NCBI GenBank assembly: GCA_963978905.1
Contig: OZ022256.1
Location: 52,438,001 to 52,502,000 of the forward strand
Source of the DNA: Trichostrongylus colubriformis
Lineage: Eukaryota; Nematoda; Chromadorea; Rhabditida; Trichostrongylidae
Length of the DNA: 64,000 nt
Direction: 5' to 3'
Shown: in pieces, positions 24,470 through 34,462 of the stretch
Layout of the letters: each line of letters opens with the position of its first letter
Numbering within the stretch: the stretch's first letter is position 1
Made by a program: the position numbers and the translations under genes
Notes under the pieces: model-generated
What the model saw: only the letters and a program-made list of their open reading frames with translations
Told to the model about the DNA's origin: nothing
The model's database searches: none

Positions 24470-24850
24470 ATTCTCACTTTTTCGCGTGAAACCTAGCATG
24501 CGGCCTCATTAGGCAAATACAACATAAATTTTTGAATAAAAACTCATTTTTCTTGCGTGTCCCTTTGAACCAGATCATCAGTAACTTTCTGCTTGGTATC
24601 AATTGCTCAGTGTATACAGGCGCTATTGGTATCTACACGGTTTTTAATTAGCGTTAAGACAGTATTGCCCGCAGCTTTCAAGGAATAGCAGCAAACGTAG
24701 AAAATTACTGAGGTGCATGAAGGTGGAAGATCGGTGAGCCACAAAAGTTATTTGTGCACCAACTGGGTGAACGCAAAAATCAGGCGCAAAAACCAGCACC
24801 ATTCCGCTTCCGTTTTGAAAACAACTGAGGGTTCATCAATGTTCATTTCC
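24470..24850 (+). repeat. Fragment of a third duplication unit with M1 half-copy b
   Basis: Starting with the right half of an M1 MITE (GAAACCTAGCATGCGGCC), this stretch follows the first part of units 1 and 2 (GTAACTTTCTGCTTGGTATC, then CAGTATTGCCCGCAGCTTTC, then ATCAGGCGCAAAAACCAGCACC) with internal deletions. It shows that the unit was present at least three times. Confidence 0.7.
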
Positions 24851-24949
24851 TCTCTATTCCACTTATTTTACAGTATTGACACAATGAAATTCATCACATT
24901 TTCGCTAGCAGTGAAATAGCTTGGTTTTACCACGTTTTGCATGGAAGGT

Positions 24950-24955
24950 TTTATT
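24950..24955 (-). terminator. Polyadenylation signal AATAAA (inverted ShKT gene D)
   Basis: TTTATT on the plus strand, about 130 bases past the stop codon of gene D, in a region shared with relic copy 0. Confidence 0.5.
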
Positions 24956-25082
24956 AGAATTCGGCGAAAACCGTGTCTTGATGCCATGTTCTGGAGCGGT
25001 CTATGCAATTCTGAAAATAAATTCGATTTTCTCCGAAGCCAAAGCAATCCCATGTTCGGGTTAGTAGGTTAACAAAAATAAC

Positions 25083-26709
25083 TTAGTCAGTTAACCTTCC
25101 CTCGACACTCATTTGTCCACCACAGCATAGACCGCACGTATTCTTGCACTTCAGCTTCATGAAGGAGCTCAATGCCGTATCAGGCGAATCGCACCAACCA
25201 TCGCTTTGGTAGGAGCGACATGCTCTGTAGCTATCCCTGCCTGCTGAAAAAAGATTCACTTGGAAGATCTGGAGTACTACTATAATGAGGTGAGCTCGTC
25301 TCACCTCTACCTGTCAGTGTTAGGGGTAATGTGGGTGATAAAGAACCCCAAAAAGAGTCATTTAGTGAAAAACTACGGGTCTGAAAGCCCTATGCATGGC
25401 GAAATCCCTCGCGGAAGGCGCCCCCTCGAGCTGTGGTGGAGGCGGCCTCATCAGTGCAAGCCGCCTTTATTCAGGGCAGCCCGCCTCCTAACGACGTGCT
25501 CCCCATAATTGGCTGGGTTGGGAGGGCCAAGGCGATGCGGCCGGCTGGAGCGATCGGGGCGCGCTTTCGTGAGCGGAGCATCGCAAACCCTTTTTTAATC
25601 AGCTGATTATCTTTTTCTGTGTTTTTCATTTTTGTTGCTTACCCGTAGAGTTCGCAACTTTTTTTCTATTCTTCTTTTCTTTCCCATTGATACTCACTTG
25701 TTGCCTTCGCTCGTCTGCAGTCAACGATAGGATGCCTTTCAAGTTTTTTGTATTGTTTCCACGCTGTTTTTGCGCCTTGATTACCTGGATACGTGCCAAT
25801 GGCAGAGTCGTCCGGGCCACCCGTCCGTTGATGGAACGGTCGTCAACGTCGAGAATCGCTGAGGGGGGGGGGGAGGAGGAGATTCTATTTTCGGGTTTTG
25901 GTCATTTACTTCAGTTTTTCCTTCCCCGTCGCACTACTGATCATCTCGCCCGTCATATTCGCCTTTTTTCGCATTTCGTCCGATTTTTCCCTAACACTGC
26001 CTTTAATCCATTACAAAGCCCGCACGTTTTCTTGCTAAGGCAGCATCAGCAGATTCACACCAGCCGTCGGTTAAGGCACATCACGCGGTAATTAAAGTGG
26101 TCCTTACCTTTTCAGAGCAGGTAGACCTTTGGATAGTTGGGAAGATTGCACCCTTTTCGCGGCGCCACGGCTCACCCCCGCCGCATACGGCCTGGTCGAC
26201 CTGAGCCGAGTGGAGCCCACCGAGCCGAATCACACCCGGCATGGACGAGAGGGAAATTTGCGATAAGACAAGATAAGGCAGAGATATCAATCGCGAAGGT
26301 AGCTTCAACAGGGAAGAACAGGTGATATCGTAGCATTTTGCGCGATATTATCGAGGAAAAGCTCTTCTATAATCTTCAGTACTCGTACGAGCACTGAGGG
26401 CAGGGAGCTTTATTTTTGGTGGTTTGGAGGGGTTTCGATTCATTTTTCATTACTAGTGGGTAAACCAGGGCCTCTACACCCTGTAACACGCGCGATAGCT
26501 CTCACAATTTTTCGCAAGGTGTGCCTTTAAGTAGAGCTAACACCCTTTCTGACGATCCTCGCCCAGCTGAAACGCGATTTAAGTTTCTTGAGCTGGAGCT
26601 ACCACGCAGTCGTTCATTTCTAGAAAGAATCTGTCGATTGTCTGACGCACCTCTTCCCCTCACTGAGAGCGCTGAGAAGCGTTAGCCCGAGTAGTGGGTA
26701 CAAAAGCAT
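25083..26709 (-). CDS. Inverted single-ShKT gene D, possibly defective
   Basis: Exon 1 (26709-26651) encodes a signal peptide, MLLYPLLGLTLLSALSEGK, clearly paralogous to exon 1 of copies B and C. The ShKT exon lies at about 25236-25083. Joining AG|gtgcgt to the GGCAG|G acceptor keeps the frame and gives 70 residues. The better pyrimidine-rich TTTTTTCAG a few bases earlier would run into a stop. The first conserved Cys of the domain is lost (Gly in the aligned position), the other five are present with 8-14-3-2 spacing, and an extra Cys follows the last one. The intron is about 1.4 kb, against 134-217 bases for the matching intron in the sister genes, because unrelated GC-rich DNA sits inside it. 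The TATA box and AATAAA are kept. It may be a recently decayed gene or a variant with a rearranged disulfide. Confidence 0.5.
25380..26330. other. GC-rich island of unknown role inside the intron of gene D
   Basis: CpG-rich stretches (GGCGCCCCCTCGAGC, GATGCGGCCGGCTGG, GATCGGGGCGCGC) are followed by CATCGCAAACCCTTTTTT and, at 26115, a strong acceptor CCTTACCTTTTCAG. An open frame at 25687-26091 (+) has no recognisable domain. It looks like the promoter and first exons of an unrecognised rightward transcript, or an unrecognised transposon end; I cannot decide. Confidence 0.35.
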
Positions 26710-26751
26710 TCTTGCTTCGAGTTTTCAGTGAAGTTCTCACAACCCTCCTTT

Positions 26752-26758
26752 TTTTATA
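26752..26758 (-). promoter_or_regulatory. TATA box of inverted ShKT gene D
   Basis: CACTATAAAAAAGGAGG on the minus strand lies about 43 bases before the ATG at 26709, the same place as in copy B. The DNA beyond it (26760-27080) is the reverse of the upstream region of copy C at about 22010-22310. Confidence 0.6.
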
Positions 26759-27089
26759 GTGCCTTCGGCTTGTGTCTGGTGTGCTTACACGTCTATTACC
26801 TCTAATTTACCAGTTAACCTATTTGTTATAATATTATTCCATGAAAAAGACAAATATGTATCGAAAATGGCTGAACGCGTGATGACGGTATTTCAATTTG
26901 ATCCAATTGCATGTAAACCTTATGCAACGATTAGCTCAGCAACCACTAGCTTGTATGCAAGCTTACATCCAACAATGCTTACAATAGAAAGCTTGGAATA
27001 CTGAGGTGGGAGGAGCGTTAGTCGTCACTGACATCGAAATCATCGCTTTTGAATTGATGAACTCAACACAGCTTTCACTAACTGTTAGT

Positions 27090-29320
27090 ACGCGGTGAGA
27101 TAGTGATAAACTAGCTAGGTCGGTTTGTCAGCATAGGTATTTACGTGCTTCTCGATTTCTTTCTCGATTAACTGGTGACGATTAAATATCAGTAACTGTT
27201 CGATACCTATTCCGCTCTCTAGCTCAAATTCTGAGGAAGAAATAACACGTTGACCAAAATAATCTCAAAACCGACATTCATTCTTCCTTCGACCAAAAGT
27301 CTATGGCCAAAAGAACAGAGCATCTTCCGCTACGTTGTCGATATGTTGACAGTTAAGGTGCATATTATGTTTAATAAGTGTAACAAGAGAATGGAAAGAA
27401 ACGAAGGTAGGCGAAAATCATCCAGGGCTCCCCGAATAGACAACCACTTGTAATTTGAGAACGTGGCGCTGATCCGAAGTGAACACGATTACGAAGACCT
27501 AGTCTCGATGTCATATGGTCACCTCTGAAATTAAATATCCTCCAAGCGGGACTACTTCGGTGTTGCTAGAAGAATAAAAAATTGCATCAAGATTCGCTTT
27601 TAGAAATTCATTGGAAGTGGATTATATCTATGACCCACAAGATTGCTGTGGACGGATAGTCGAAAGACATACATGATTCACGCCGACGATAGTGGGTTAG
27701 AAACGGGTCCCAGATCCCATCTGCATGATTCAGATTTTCCCGCAAAACGCAATCTATTCTCGCTGCTTTCACTCGCCAGAAATTACCGCTCCACCCATCG
27801 CTGGGCTTAGGTTATGGCTATACCTTGCAATCGGTTTGCAGTCCGCACGCAATTCGACTGAAAACCAGATGGGAGTCAGTCTGCGTTTCTGCGATGCATA
27901 GGGTTGCACGATTGCACAATCGCATGTGTTGTCACGTGATCCACACATGAGCGTGTCATGTTTCCGGGCCTTTTACTTCTCTGAGACCGTGAGTGGTAAC
28001 ACCCGGCGTTGTGGAGGAAAACAGCAATCTCAAGAAGGTGTGTGCAAGACGGAGCTTAATCGTGCGATCCAGCGGATTGCAGAATCGCAAGGTAAACCTC
28101 AGCCTTCCGCTTAGTCGACCGCTGTCCCTCACTTGTTTGCACCCTCACTTTCTAAGTAGAGATGTATGTCAAGCGAGTTTAAGGTGGCGTGCAAAGCGGT
28201 TATTCCTTGCTCGTGCTATTTTCTCACACTCACAATCTCTTACCACTCACGACGGGCCGTCCATGGTGGGGAAAAATAGCGATGCCATATTGCTATTATA
28301 CAATTACGAGATCCTGCGAGTTGTAACCTCACTTCAATTGTGTTGTTGTGTACCACCTGACGTCAAACCGTCCACACTTTGTTCCATATTCCTTTATTCG
28401 TATACATATGGTTGTTAACCTATTTTTGCTTCTCTTTATGTTTTTGCATCAATATCACTGTGCTCCATTGACTAGCAATCAATAAGACGTAGTGAGCTAG
28501 AAAACGTCGCTGTTTCTGATCGATGTTACTGATTACAGACTCAGCCTCACGGCGGCCTCTCGGTATAAAAGGACATCGGCTCGAGGGAGAGTCATTCTGA
28601 TCGCATGCCGACCAGGGTACACCAGGTGTCGAGGATTCCTCCATCGACGGGCGGGGGCCATATTTGACCGGGTAGGAGGGGGAGAGGGGGTCGTAACTGC
28701 AAAGTTCAGCGATAAGCACTAGAATTGAACTTTCAATAAGCAGATGGGAAGCGAAGGGTATTTCACAGAGAACCCGTGTGAGGAAATGTGAAATAAATTC
28801 TCTTTACTTCAGATAAGGATACAATAAAACACATTACAACCACACCATCCAGCAACAGTGACTGGCCTCCTAGGGGTTAAAAGAGGTGATGGTCATATTG
28901 GACCCCGTAGAAGGGGGGGGGGGGGGGGGTCGTACTAATGTGCAGCTATTTTCCTCGACACTTTGAAGTGCCCTGGTGCTGACGGTTCGAGTTTCTCACT
29001 GCGTGGCAATGGAGCCTTTTTCCATATTATGCATTTAAGCTTGCCCTTTCTTAGGTACCTTTTTTCTACACTGCTGAAGGTGCAGCTTCAATCTATTGTT
29101 TTTCAGCATAGAAGGGTTGATTTGGGATATTTTAGTTCCCTGACCCGCTGAACTGCTATTTTTTATTGCTTATTCACGATAAAAGTTCAATTACCCAATG
29201 TACCCAATGCAACTGCGTGGGAACTGTGAGTTTGGCCGGGTGTGGTAGAGAGGGCCTTAATCACCGCTGCGTATTATCGAGGCACTCCTAGCTTGTGATC
29301 TTTACAGCAGAACAAGTATT
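27090..29320. other. Intergenic; diverged repeat pair and poly-G tract
   Basis: No gene was recognised. A stretch near 28643-28700 (GGCCATATTTGACCGGGTAG ... GGGTCGTAACTG) recurs in diverged form near 28886-28945 (GGTCATATTGGACCCCGTAG ... GGTCGTACTAATG), the latter containing 17 consecutive G's at 28913-28929. TATAAAAGG at about 28562 resembles a TATA box, but no gene follows it. Bases 27905-28100 contain TIR-like pieces related to the element at 55533 (GATTGCACAATCGCATGTGT). Confidence 0.45.
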
Positions 29321-29328
29321 TTCAATTT

Positions 29329-29334
29329 TTTATT
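29329..29334 (-). terminator. Polyadenylation signal AATAAA
   Basis: TTTATT on the plus strand, about 57 bases past the stop codon of the Pro/Ala-rich protein gene. Confidence 0.7.
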
Positions 29335-29390
29335 CTCTAGACCCGACATTTATAGAACTATGTGCATTGAACAAAGACAACGGCTGTAAA

Positions 29391-31049
29391 TTACAGGTGA
29401 CGACGAACGCGTAGCGTGTTGCTGTATGCTAGTCCATCATTACCTCCAGCGCTTATTACTGGTGCTGGATTTTGAGCTTCACTCTGTTCATAGTTGGAAT
29501 TCGATTGGAATTGCTGAAATAGATAGTATTTTTCATCGCATAACAGCTATTTCAGTACAAATGCTCAGAGACGTACCGTATCAGATGTTCCGGAAGGAGC
29601 CGCTGCTGCTGGGGGAGCTTGAACAGGAGGAGGTGGTGGCGGTGGTGGTGCCGCTGCTGCCGGTGGAGCTTGAGCCGGAGGAGGTGGTGGCGGTGGTGGT
29701 GCCGCTGCTGCTGGTGGAGCTTGAGCTGGTGGTGGCGGTGGTGGTGCCGCTGCTGCTGGTGGAGCTTGTGCCGGTGGTGGTGGTGGCGGTGGCGGTGGTG
29801 CAGCTGCAGCTGGTGGAGCTTGAGCCGGAGGAGGTGGTGGTGGGGGTGGGGGTGGCGGTGCTGCTGCTGCTGGAGGAGCCTGAGCTGGTGGTGGCGGTGG
29901 CGGAGGTGCAGCTGCAGCTGGTGGAGCCTGAGCTGGTGGTGGCGGTGGTGCAGCTGCAGCTGGTGGAGCTTGAGCCGGAGGTGGTGACTGAGAGTAGCTT
30001 CCAGTTTCAGGTCGTACAGGTGAAGTGGCAGCTGGAGGAGCCTGCGCCGGAGGAGGTGGTGACGGTGGTGGAGCCGCTGCTGCTGGAGGAGCCTGTGCCG
30101 GTGGTGGTGGTGGTGGTGATGGCGGTGGTGCAGCTGCAGCTGGTGGAGCCTGTGCCGGAGGAGGTGGTGGCGGTGGTGGCGGTACAGCTGCTGCTGGCGG
30201 AGCCTGTGCTGGTGGTGGTGGTGGGGGTGGCGGTGCTGCAGCTGCTGGATGAGCCTGAGCTGGTGGTGGCGGTGGTGCAGCTGCAGCTGGTGGAGCTTGA
30301 GCCGGAGGAGGAGGAGGAGGTGGTGGTGCTGCTGCAGCTGGTGGAGCTTGAGCCGATGGAGGAGGAGGTGGTGGTGGTGCCGCTGCAGCTGGTGGAGCTT
30401 GAGCCGGAGGTGGTGACTGAGAGTAGCTTCCAGTTTCAGGTCGTACAGGTGAAGTTGCAGCTGGAGGAGCCTGAGCTGGTGGTGGCGGTGATGGCGGAGC
30501 AGCTGCTGCTGGAGGAGCCTGTGCCGGTGGTGGCGGTGGTGGAGGTGCAGCTGCTGCTGGAGGAGCCTGTGCCGGTGGAGGCGGTGGTGGAGGTGCAGCT
30601 GCTGCTGGAGGAGCCTGTGCCGGTGGTGGTGGTGGTGGTGGCGGTGGTGCAGCTGCAGCTGGTGGAGCTTGAGCCGGAGGAGGTGGTGGCGGCGGTGGCG
30701 GTGCCGCCGCTGCTGGTGGAGCCTGTACCGGTGGCGGTGGTGGTGGCGGCGGCGCAGCAGCTGCTGGTGGAGCCTGTGCCGGTGGCGGTGGTGGCGGTGG
30801 TGGTGGTGCAGCTGCAGCTGGTGGAGCTTGAGCCGGAGGTGGCGGTGCCGCTGCTACTGGAGGACCCTGTGCTGGTGGTGGTGCCTGTGCACCATCGTTG
30901 TTGTATCCTTGCTGATCGCCTCCGTCAGATGATACCGGGACACTCGGTCCAGGCTGCACCCTCTCAGCATCCTCATATCCTGAGCTTTGTGACCCCTCTT
31001 GAGCCATCACTAATGCAGCCGCAGCTGCCAAAATGAGAAGACAGCGCAT
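29391..31049 (-). CDS. Secreted Pro/Ala-rich low-complexity protein
   Basis: Exons 31049-29577 and 29513-29391 are joined in phase 0 across a 63-base intron (ACG|gtacgt ... atttcag|CAA) and give 531 residues. The ATG chosen directly follows GTGTTTTGCAG, a probable spliced-leader acceptor; the frame stays open 13 codons further upstream, but that is probably outron. Residues 1-16 are a signal peptide (MRCLLILAAAAALVMA). Residues 40-50 are SSDGGDQQGYN, identical to the 6.2 kb gene. Residues about 53-485 are some two dozen units of AQAPPAAAAP followed by 5-11 prolines. Two identical interruptions (SPVRPETGSYSQSPPP) lie eight units apart, about 432 bp at the DNA level. Exon 2 encodes a tail from QFQSNSNYEQ to GNDGLAYSNTLRVRRHL, matching the other gene. 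The function is unknown; an extracellular structural role is inferred. A TATA box lies at 31247-31240. The long open frames on the opposite strand are by-products of the repeat. Confidence 0.85.
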
Positions 31050-31239
31050 CTGCAAAACACGAAGTTGAGTCTTTATGATCTGATTCATGAAAAAAAATAT
31101 GACGGATATTTGGGAAGGCTATGACGTTATTTACCAAAAATCAAACCAAATACTGGATGACAAAAAGATTATATTTGGTTAACTCTCTGAAAACCAAAAG
31201 ACAGGAGGAGAAGGAGATACTCCGAGGAGCGCATGCGTG

Positions 31240-31247
31240 TATTTATA
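31240..31247 (-). promoter_or_regulatory. TATA box upstream of the Pro/Ala-rich gene
   Basis: GGGTATAAATACACGCATGC on the minus strand lies about 190 bases upstream of the ATG, leaving room for an outron that is removed at the TTTTGCAG acceptor. Confidence 0.55.
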
Positions 31248-31807
31248 CCCGCCTCTTTCCAGTGGTGGATTCTTTTCGATTTTTTGAGTTTTCCGTTATC
31301 ATTTGCGCATAGCACGGATAGAAAGGAAAATTTCCCCCGTTCCTGTACTAGCACAGCATTAAACAAGAGCTTGAAGGTCATACTCGGTCATATGCGTAGT
31401 AAACCTCTAAATCATGTCCTGAAACTGATTCCACCACCTACATACATGAGATGACAGTTGTGACACCCGCTTAGGGGCGATTCCCAGGTAGTGCAAAAAA
31501 ATTCTTTACTTTCACAGAGCATGATTGATTTCTTTCTCTTTCATGACATTAGCTTCTTTCTACCGGGCCAATTTTTCAAACGTATCAAACAGCAATCTGT
31601 GGGCTGAATCCACTGGCCCATAATCTGTGGTTATGTTGTTCAAAGATTGCCCACGAGTAAAATGGGAAACTGCTCATGTTGAGAAAATGTTCACCTGAGC
31701 GATTTTTCGAAAAGCAGTTTTCAAAAGACACCTTTCATAAAGGTATTGGGTCTATGCAGAATAAATGGCCGAAACGTAATTGGCCATAACTTCGCTCAGA
31801 CACAACT

Positions 31808-32036
31808 TTATTTGTCGAAATAAAAAGCATTCGAATCTACAGCATTTTGCCAACGATCTGGTAAGGAAAATATACCATCACGATCAAATTCTGGATTGCG
31901 AGAATCAATAAAGTCAAGAATGGCATTTTTACCGTGCATAATTTTTCTGCCGCAGGTTTACATCGGGAACCCGGAAAAAGTGGTAATCCGTCAGGGATAG
32001 GTCTGGGGAATAAGGGGGGTGAGGGAGAGGCTCGAT
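31808..32036 (-). pseudogene. Mariner transposase C-terminal fragment (left arm)
   Basis: On the minus strand it reads HPPYSPDLSLTDYHFF, the region around the third catalytic Asp of mariner enzymes. After a frameshift comes LDFIDSRNPEFDRDG and the typical end DRWQNAVDSNAFYFDK-stop. A frameshift and missing N-terminal parts make it non-functional. Confidence 0.8.
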
Positions 32037-32117
32037 GCCTAACTGCATCATTTTTTTACGGGTGCGCAAAACAACGCAAAACCCCACAGTTCGCAAGTCA
32101 CCCGGCAGAAACTGATC

Positions 32118-32324
32118 GAGACGCTCCCTGATCCCCCTTATTCCCCAGACCTATCTCTGACGAATTACCACTTTTTCCCGGTTCTCGATGCAAACCTGGG
32201 TCAGAAGGAGTTCGCCGAAACGATGCATGTTGAAAATGCCATCGATGACTTCATTAATTTTCGCAATCCTGAATTTGATCATGATGGCATAGTTCTTTAC
32301 CAGATCGTTGGCAAGGCTGTGTAG
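32118..32324 (+). pseudogene. Mariner transposase C-terminal fragment (right arm)
   Basis: An open frame of 68 residues contains PPYSPDLSLTNYHFFPVLDA, then EFAETMHVENAIDDFINFRN and ends KAV-stop. The PYSPDL motif carries the third catalytic Asp of the mariner family. The N-terminal two thirds are missing. Confidence 0.85.
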
Positions 32325-32430
32325 ATTCGAATGGTTTTTATTTCGACAAATAAAGTTGTATCTGAGCGAAGTTATGGCGTTTTGAAAAAAGTAGTCCGTT
32401 TTGGCCATTTATTCTGCATAGACCTAATAA

Positions 32431-33939
32431 TATTCCTTGTGGCTTTTCAGAAGCCGCCCACTTAGTTCCATTACTTAGTTTTCAGTCGAGGATCCGTAAT
32501 TGCCCGAATTACCGCTAAAAGCGAAAAAACTGTGGTCAGAAGAAAAGCGCATTTTCGAGTGGCGGCCATTACGGACATTGCTTAACAGTGGTGCCCTGAT
32601 TTGTGGAGTTTTCATGGAATTGTCAAACTGTGGAAGTTGTTGGGAGATGGCACCTACTCGGATCCTATTTTGGTCCATATACACCCTAAGGGTTTCAGGA
32701 AATAAGGAGTTCTGTGTCTGTTTATGCTCCGATATCGATAGCATAGTTTTCGATTACGATTTTCCATCGGAATGTATTCCTAACTACTAGATAAGCTCTT
32801 TCTAGAATATCTGTAACACTATCGCTTTCATTGGGAAATGTATCGGCTTCGTTTTCACTTATCGCCGTTCATGGGAACACGTTGTAATTACCAATCATAG
32901 CGGTGCAGCACAGCGTACACCGAGCGTAATCATCTAACGTTGAACGGCATGCATACCAGTGAGGTCACCTGAAAAGTTATGGGTTAACGGCCACATAGTG
33001 CGGCCGCTGAGATCATTGTCGCTGTTCTGCTAGCTCCGCGGGGAAATGCAGATCGTTTCTGGCGCGCGCATAAGTAAAAGCACGCTTGTGTAGGCATTTG
33101 TGCTCAACAAAGCGTTTCAGAAGAGCTGAAAATAAATTTAGCAAAAAAAAATTATATGATTAGGGGGCGCTTTAAAATGGCATGAGAATAAAACATGCAA
33201 GTGGAGCATTCGACCCTTCCGTGCTATTCACATCACACATAATTTCACGATGTGTCTGTTAATATTCAATTCGCCGTTGAACTTTCTGAGAAAAGTTATC
33301 AAATTGATAAATCACAAGCGTCTTCTACACATGGAAAGTGGGTAGTACCTATCTGAAAGTGGTGGGTAATAGCTGATTCACTTGCCTATTACTTGTTATT
33401 ATCTTTTTTATATCCGTTTTTCACTATATGGACTCACTTTCGCGAATCAATGTACAATTTTCAGAGTTGCCAGCTGAAAAATCTGCTTACAAAAAGGATC
33501 GAAGGAATACAGAACTCTCATGTAATGTACCTCAAATCAAGAAGGAAATGAAGTAGGATAAGGGCCTTCAGCATGGCTAGGTCAAGATTTGAAACAAAGA
33601 TTAGGTCGAGGCCCTGCTAAAGCAGTGGGTCATTGATCAACATCAGAATCCGTGTACCTGAGTTGTCAGATAAAAGGATTGAGATGGCTGCAACAGACTA
33701 GTCTTCATAAAAGCCACCCATTCGATGTGGATTTGATACATGGTATTGAAGTTTGGTACGTAGAAATACGATCATTGTTATAGCTTTTATTTTCAAGTGT
33801 TTGTTTTTGCTTATTAATTATGCTATTTCGCTATGCTTATTGATTATGCTTATTATGCCTATTAATTGATTGCTTATTATGCTTACTAATTATGCTATTA
33901 ATTATGCTGATGCAATCTTCATAAAAGTACTTCCACTTG
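32431..33939. other. Intergenic; AT-rich tandem repeat at its end
   Basis: No gene was recognised. Bases 33790-33910 are a degenerate tandem repeat around GCTTATTAATTAT, immediately before an M1 MITE. Confidence 0.5.
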
Positions 33940-34373
33940 GTTGAAAGAATCGTGCACGGAAAAATAAGTTTCTCTGTTACTCTTATACATCTATTGTATC
34001 TGCTTGACAAAGGCCGCATATAAAGTTTCCCTCAAAAAAGAAGGAGAATCCGGCTAAGATGCAGTCCTTCAAATGGCCGAGAGAAAGGAACTTCAGAGTG
34101 AATTCCCGCCCGGTCGTCTACCGCAGTAGGAGACGCATAGTGAGAGCAGAAAATTACATAATTAGTCTCACTGTTGGTCCTTAACTGTAGCGAACGACGG
34201 GGCGGGCATTTACCCCGAGGACCGTTCCCCTCGGCCGCACTTTGAGAAGCTTTATCTTAGGAATCTCACTTCTTAGGTGAAACTATGCATGCGTGCGGCC
34301 CTTATGAAGCAAATATAACATAAATATAAGGGTGACAGAGAAACTCATTTCTCCGTCAAAGATTCCTTGGAGG
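33940..34373. mobile_element. MITE family M1, copy c (complete)
   Basis: The left arm GAATCGTGCACGGAAAAATA runs through TTTGACAAAGGCCGCAT-like sequence to AATCCGGCTAAGATGCAG. The right arm mirrors it from CTTTATCTTAGGAATCTCAC to CTCATTTCTCCGTCAAAGAT. The arms are about 130 bp and the centre is GC-rich (CCCGCCCGGTCGTC, GACGGGGCGGGC). No coding capacity. Confidence 0.8.
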
Positions 34374-34462
34374 TATGTTGTTTGACATATCATGAAATAC
34401 TGATTTTGATATTTTTGACTTTTGATAGCTGCTGATTATCGCCGCAGCCCGCGTTGCGAAAG

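Larger units (their letters stand above)
31745..32430. mobile_element. Inverted pair of mariner 3'-end fragments
   Basis: Two arms of about 300 bp, separated by about 80 bp, are reverse complements of each other: GGGTCTATGCAGAATAAATG on the left and CATTTATTCTGCATAGACC on the right. Each arm holds the last part of a mariner transposase followed by its terminal repeat. The arrangement gives a large hairpin and cannot encode an active enzyme. Confidence 0.85.

Noticed and set aside
25083..25304. Using the ATG at 25304 as the start of gene D
   Set aside because: This would treat intron sequence as a signal peptide; a true paralogous signal-peptide exon lies at 26709-26651.
28540..28720. A promoter with TATAAAAGG at about 28562
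   Set aside because: No exon with coding potential or acceptor follows; only the hexamer supports it.
29426..31036. A 536-codon plus-strand frame (Val/Glu/Leu-rich) and shorter plus-strand Trp/Cys/Arg and Gly/Ala frames
   Set aside because: They are antisense to the Pro/Ala repeat. The minus strand has the signal peptide, acceptor before the ATG, conserved blocks, intron and poly-A signal.
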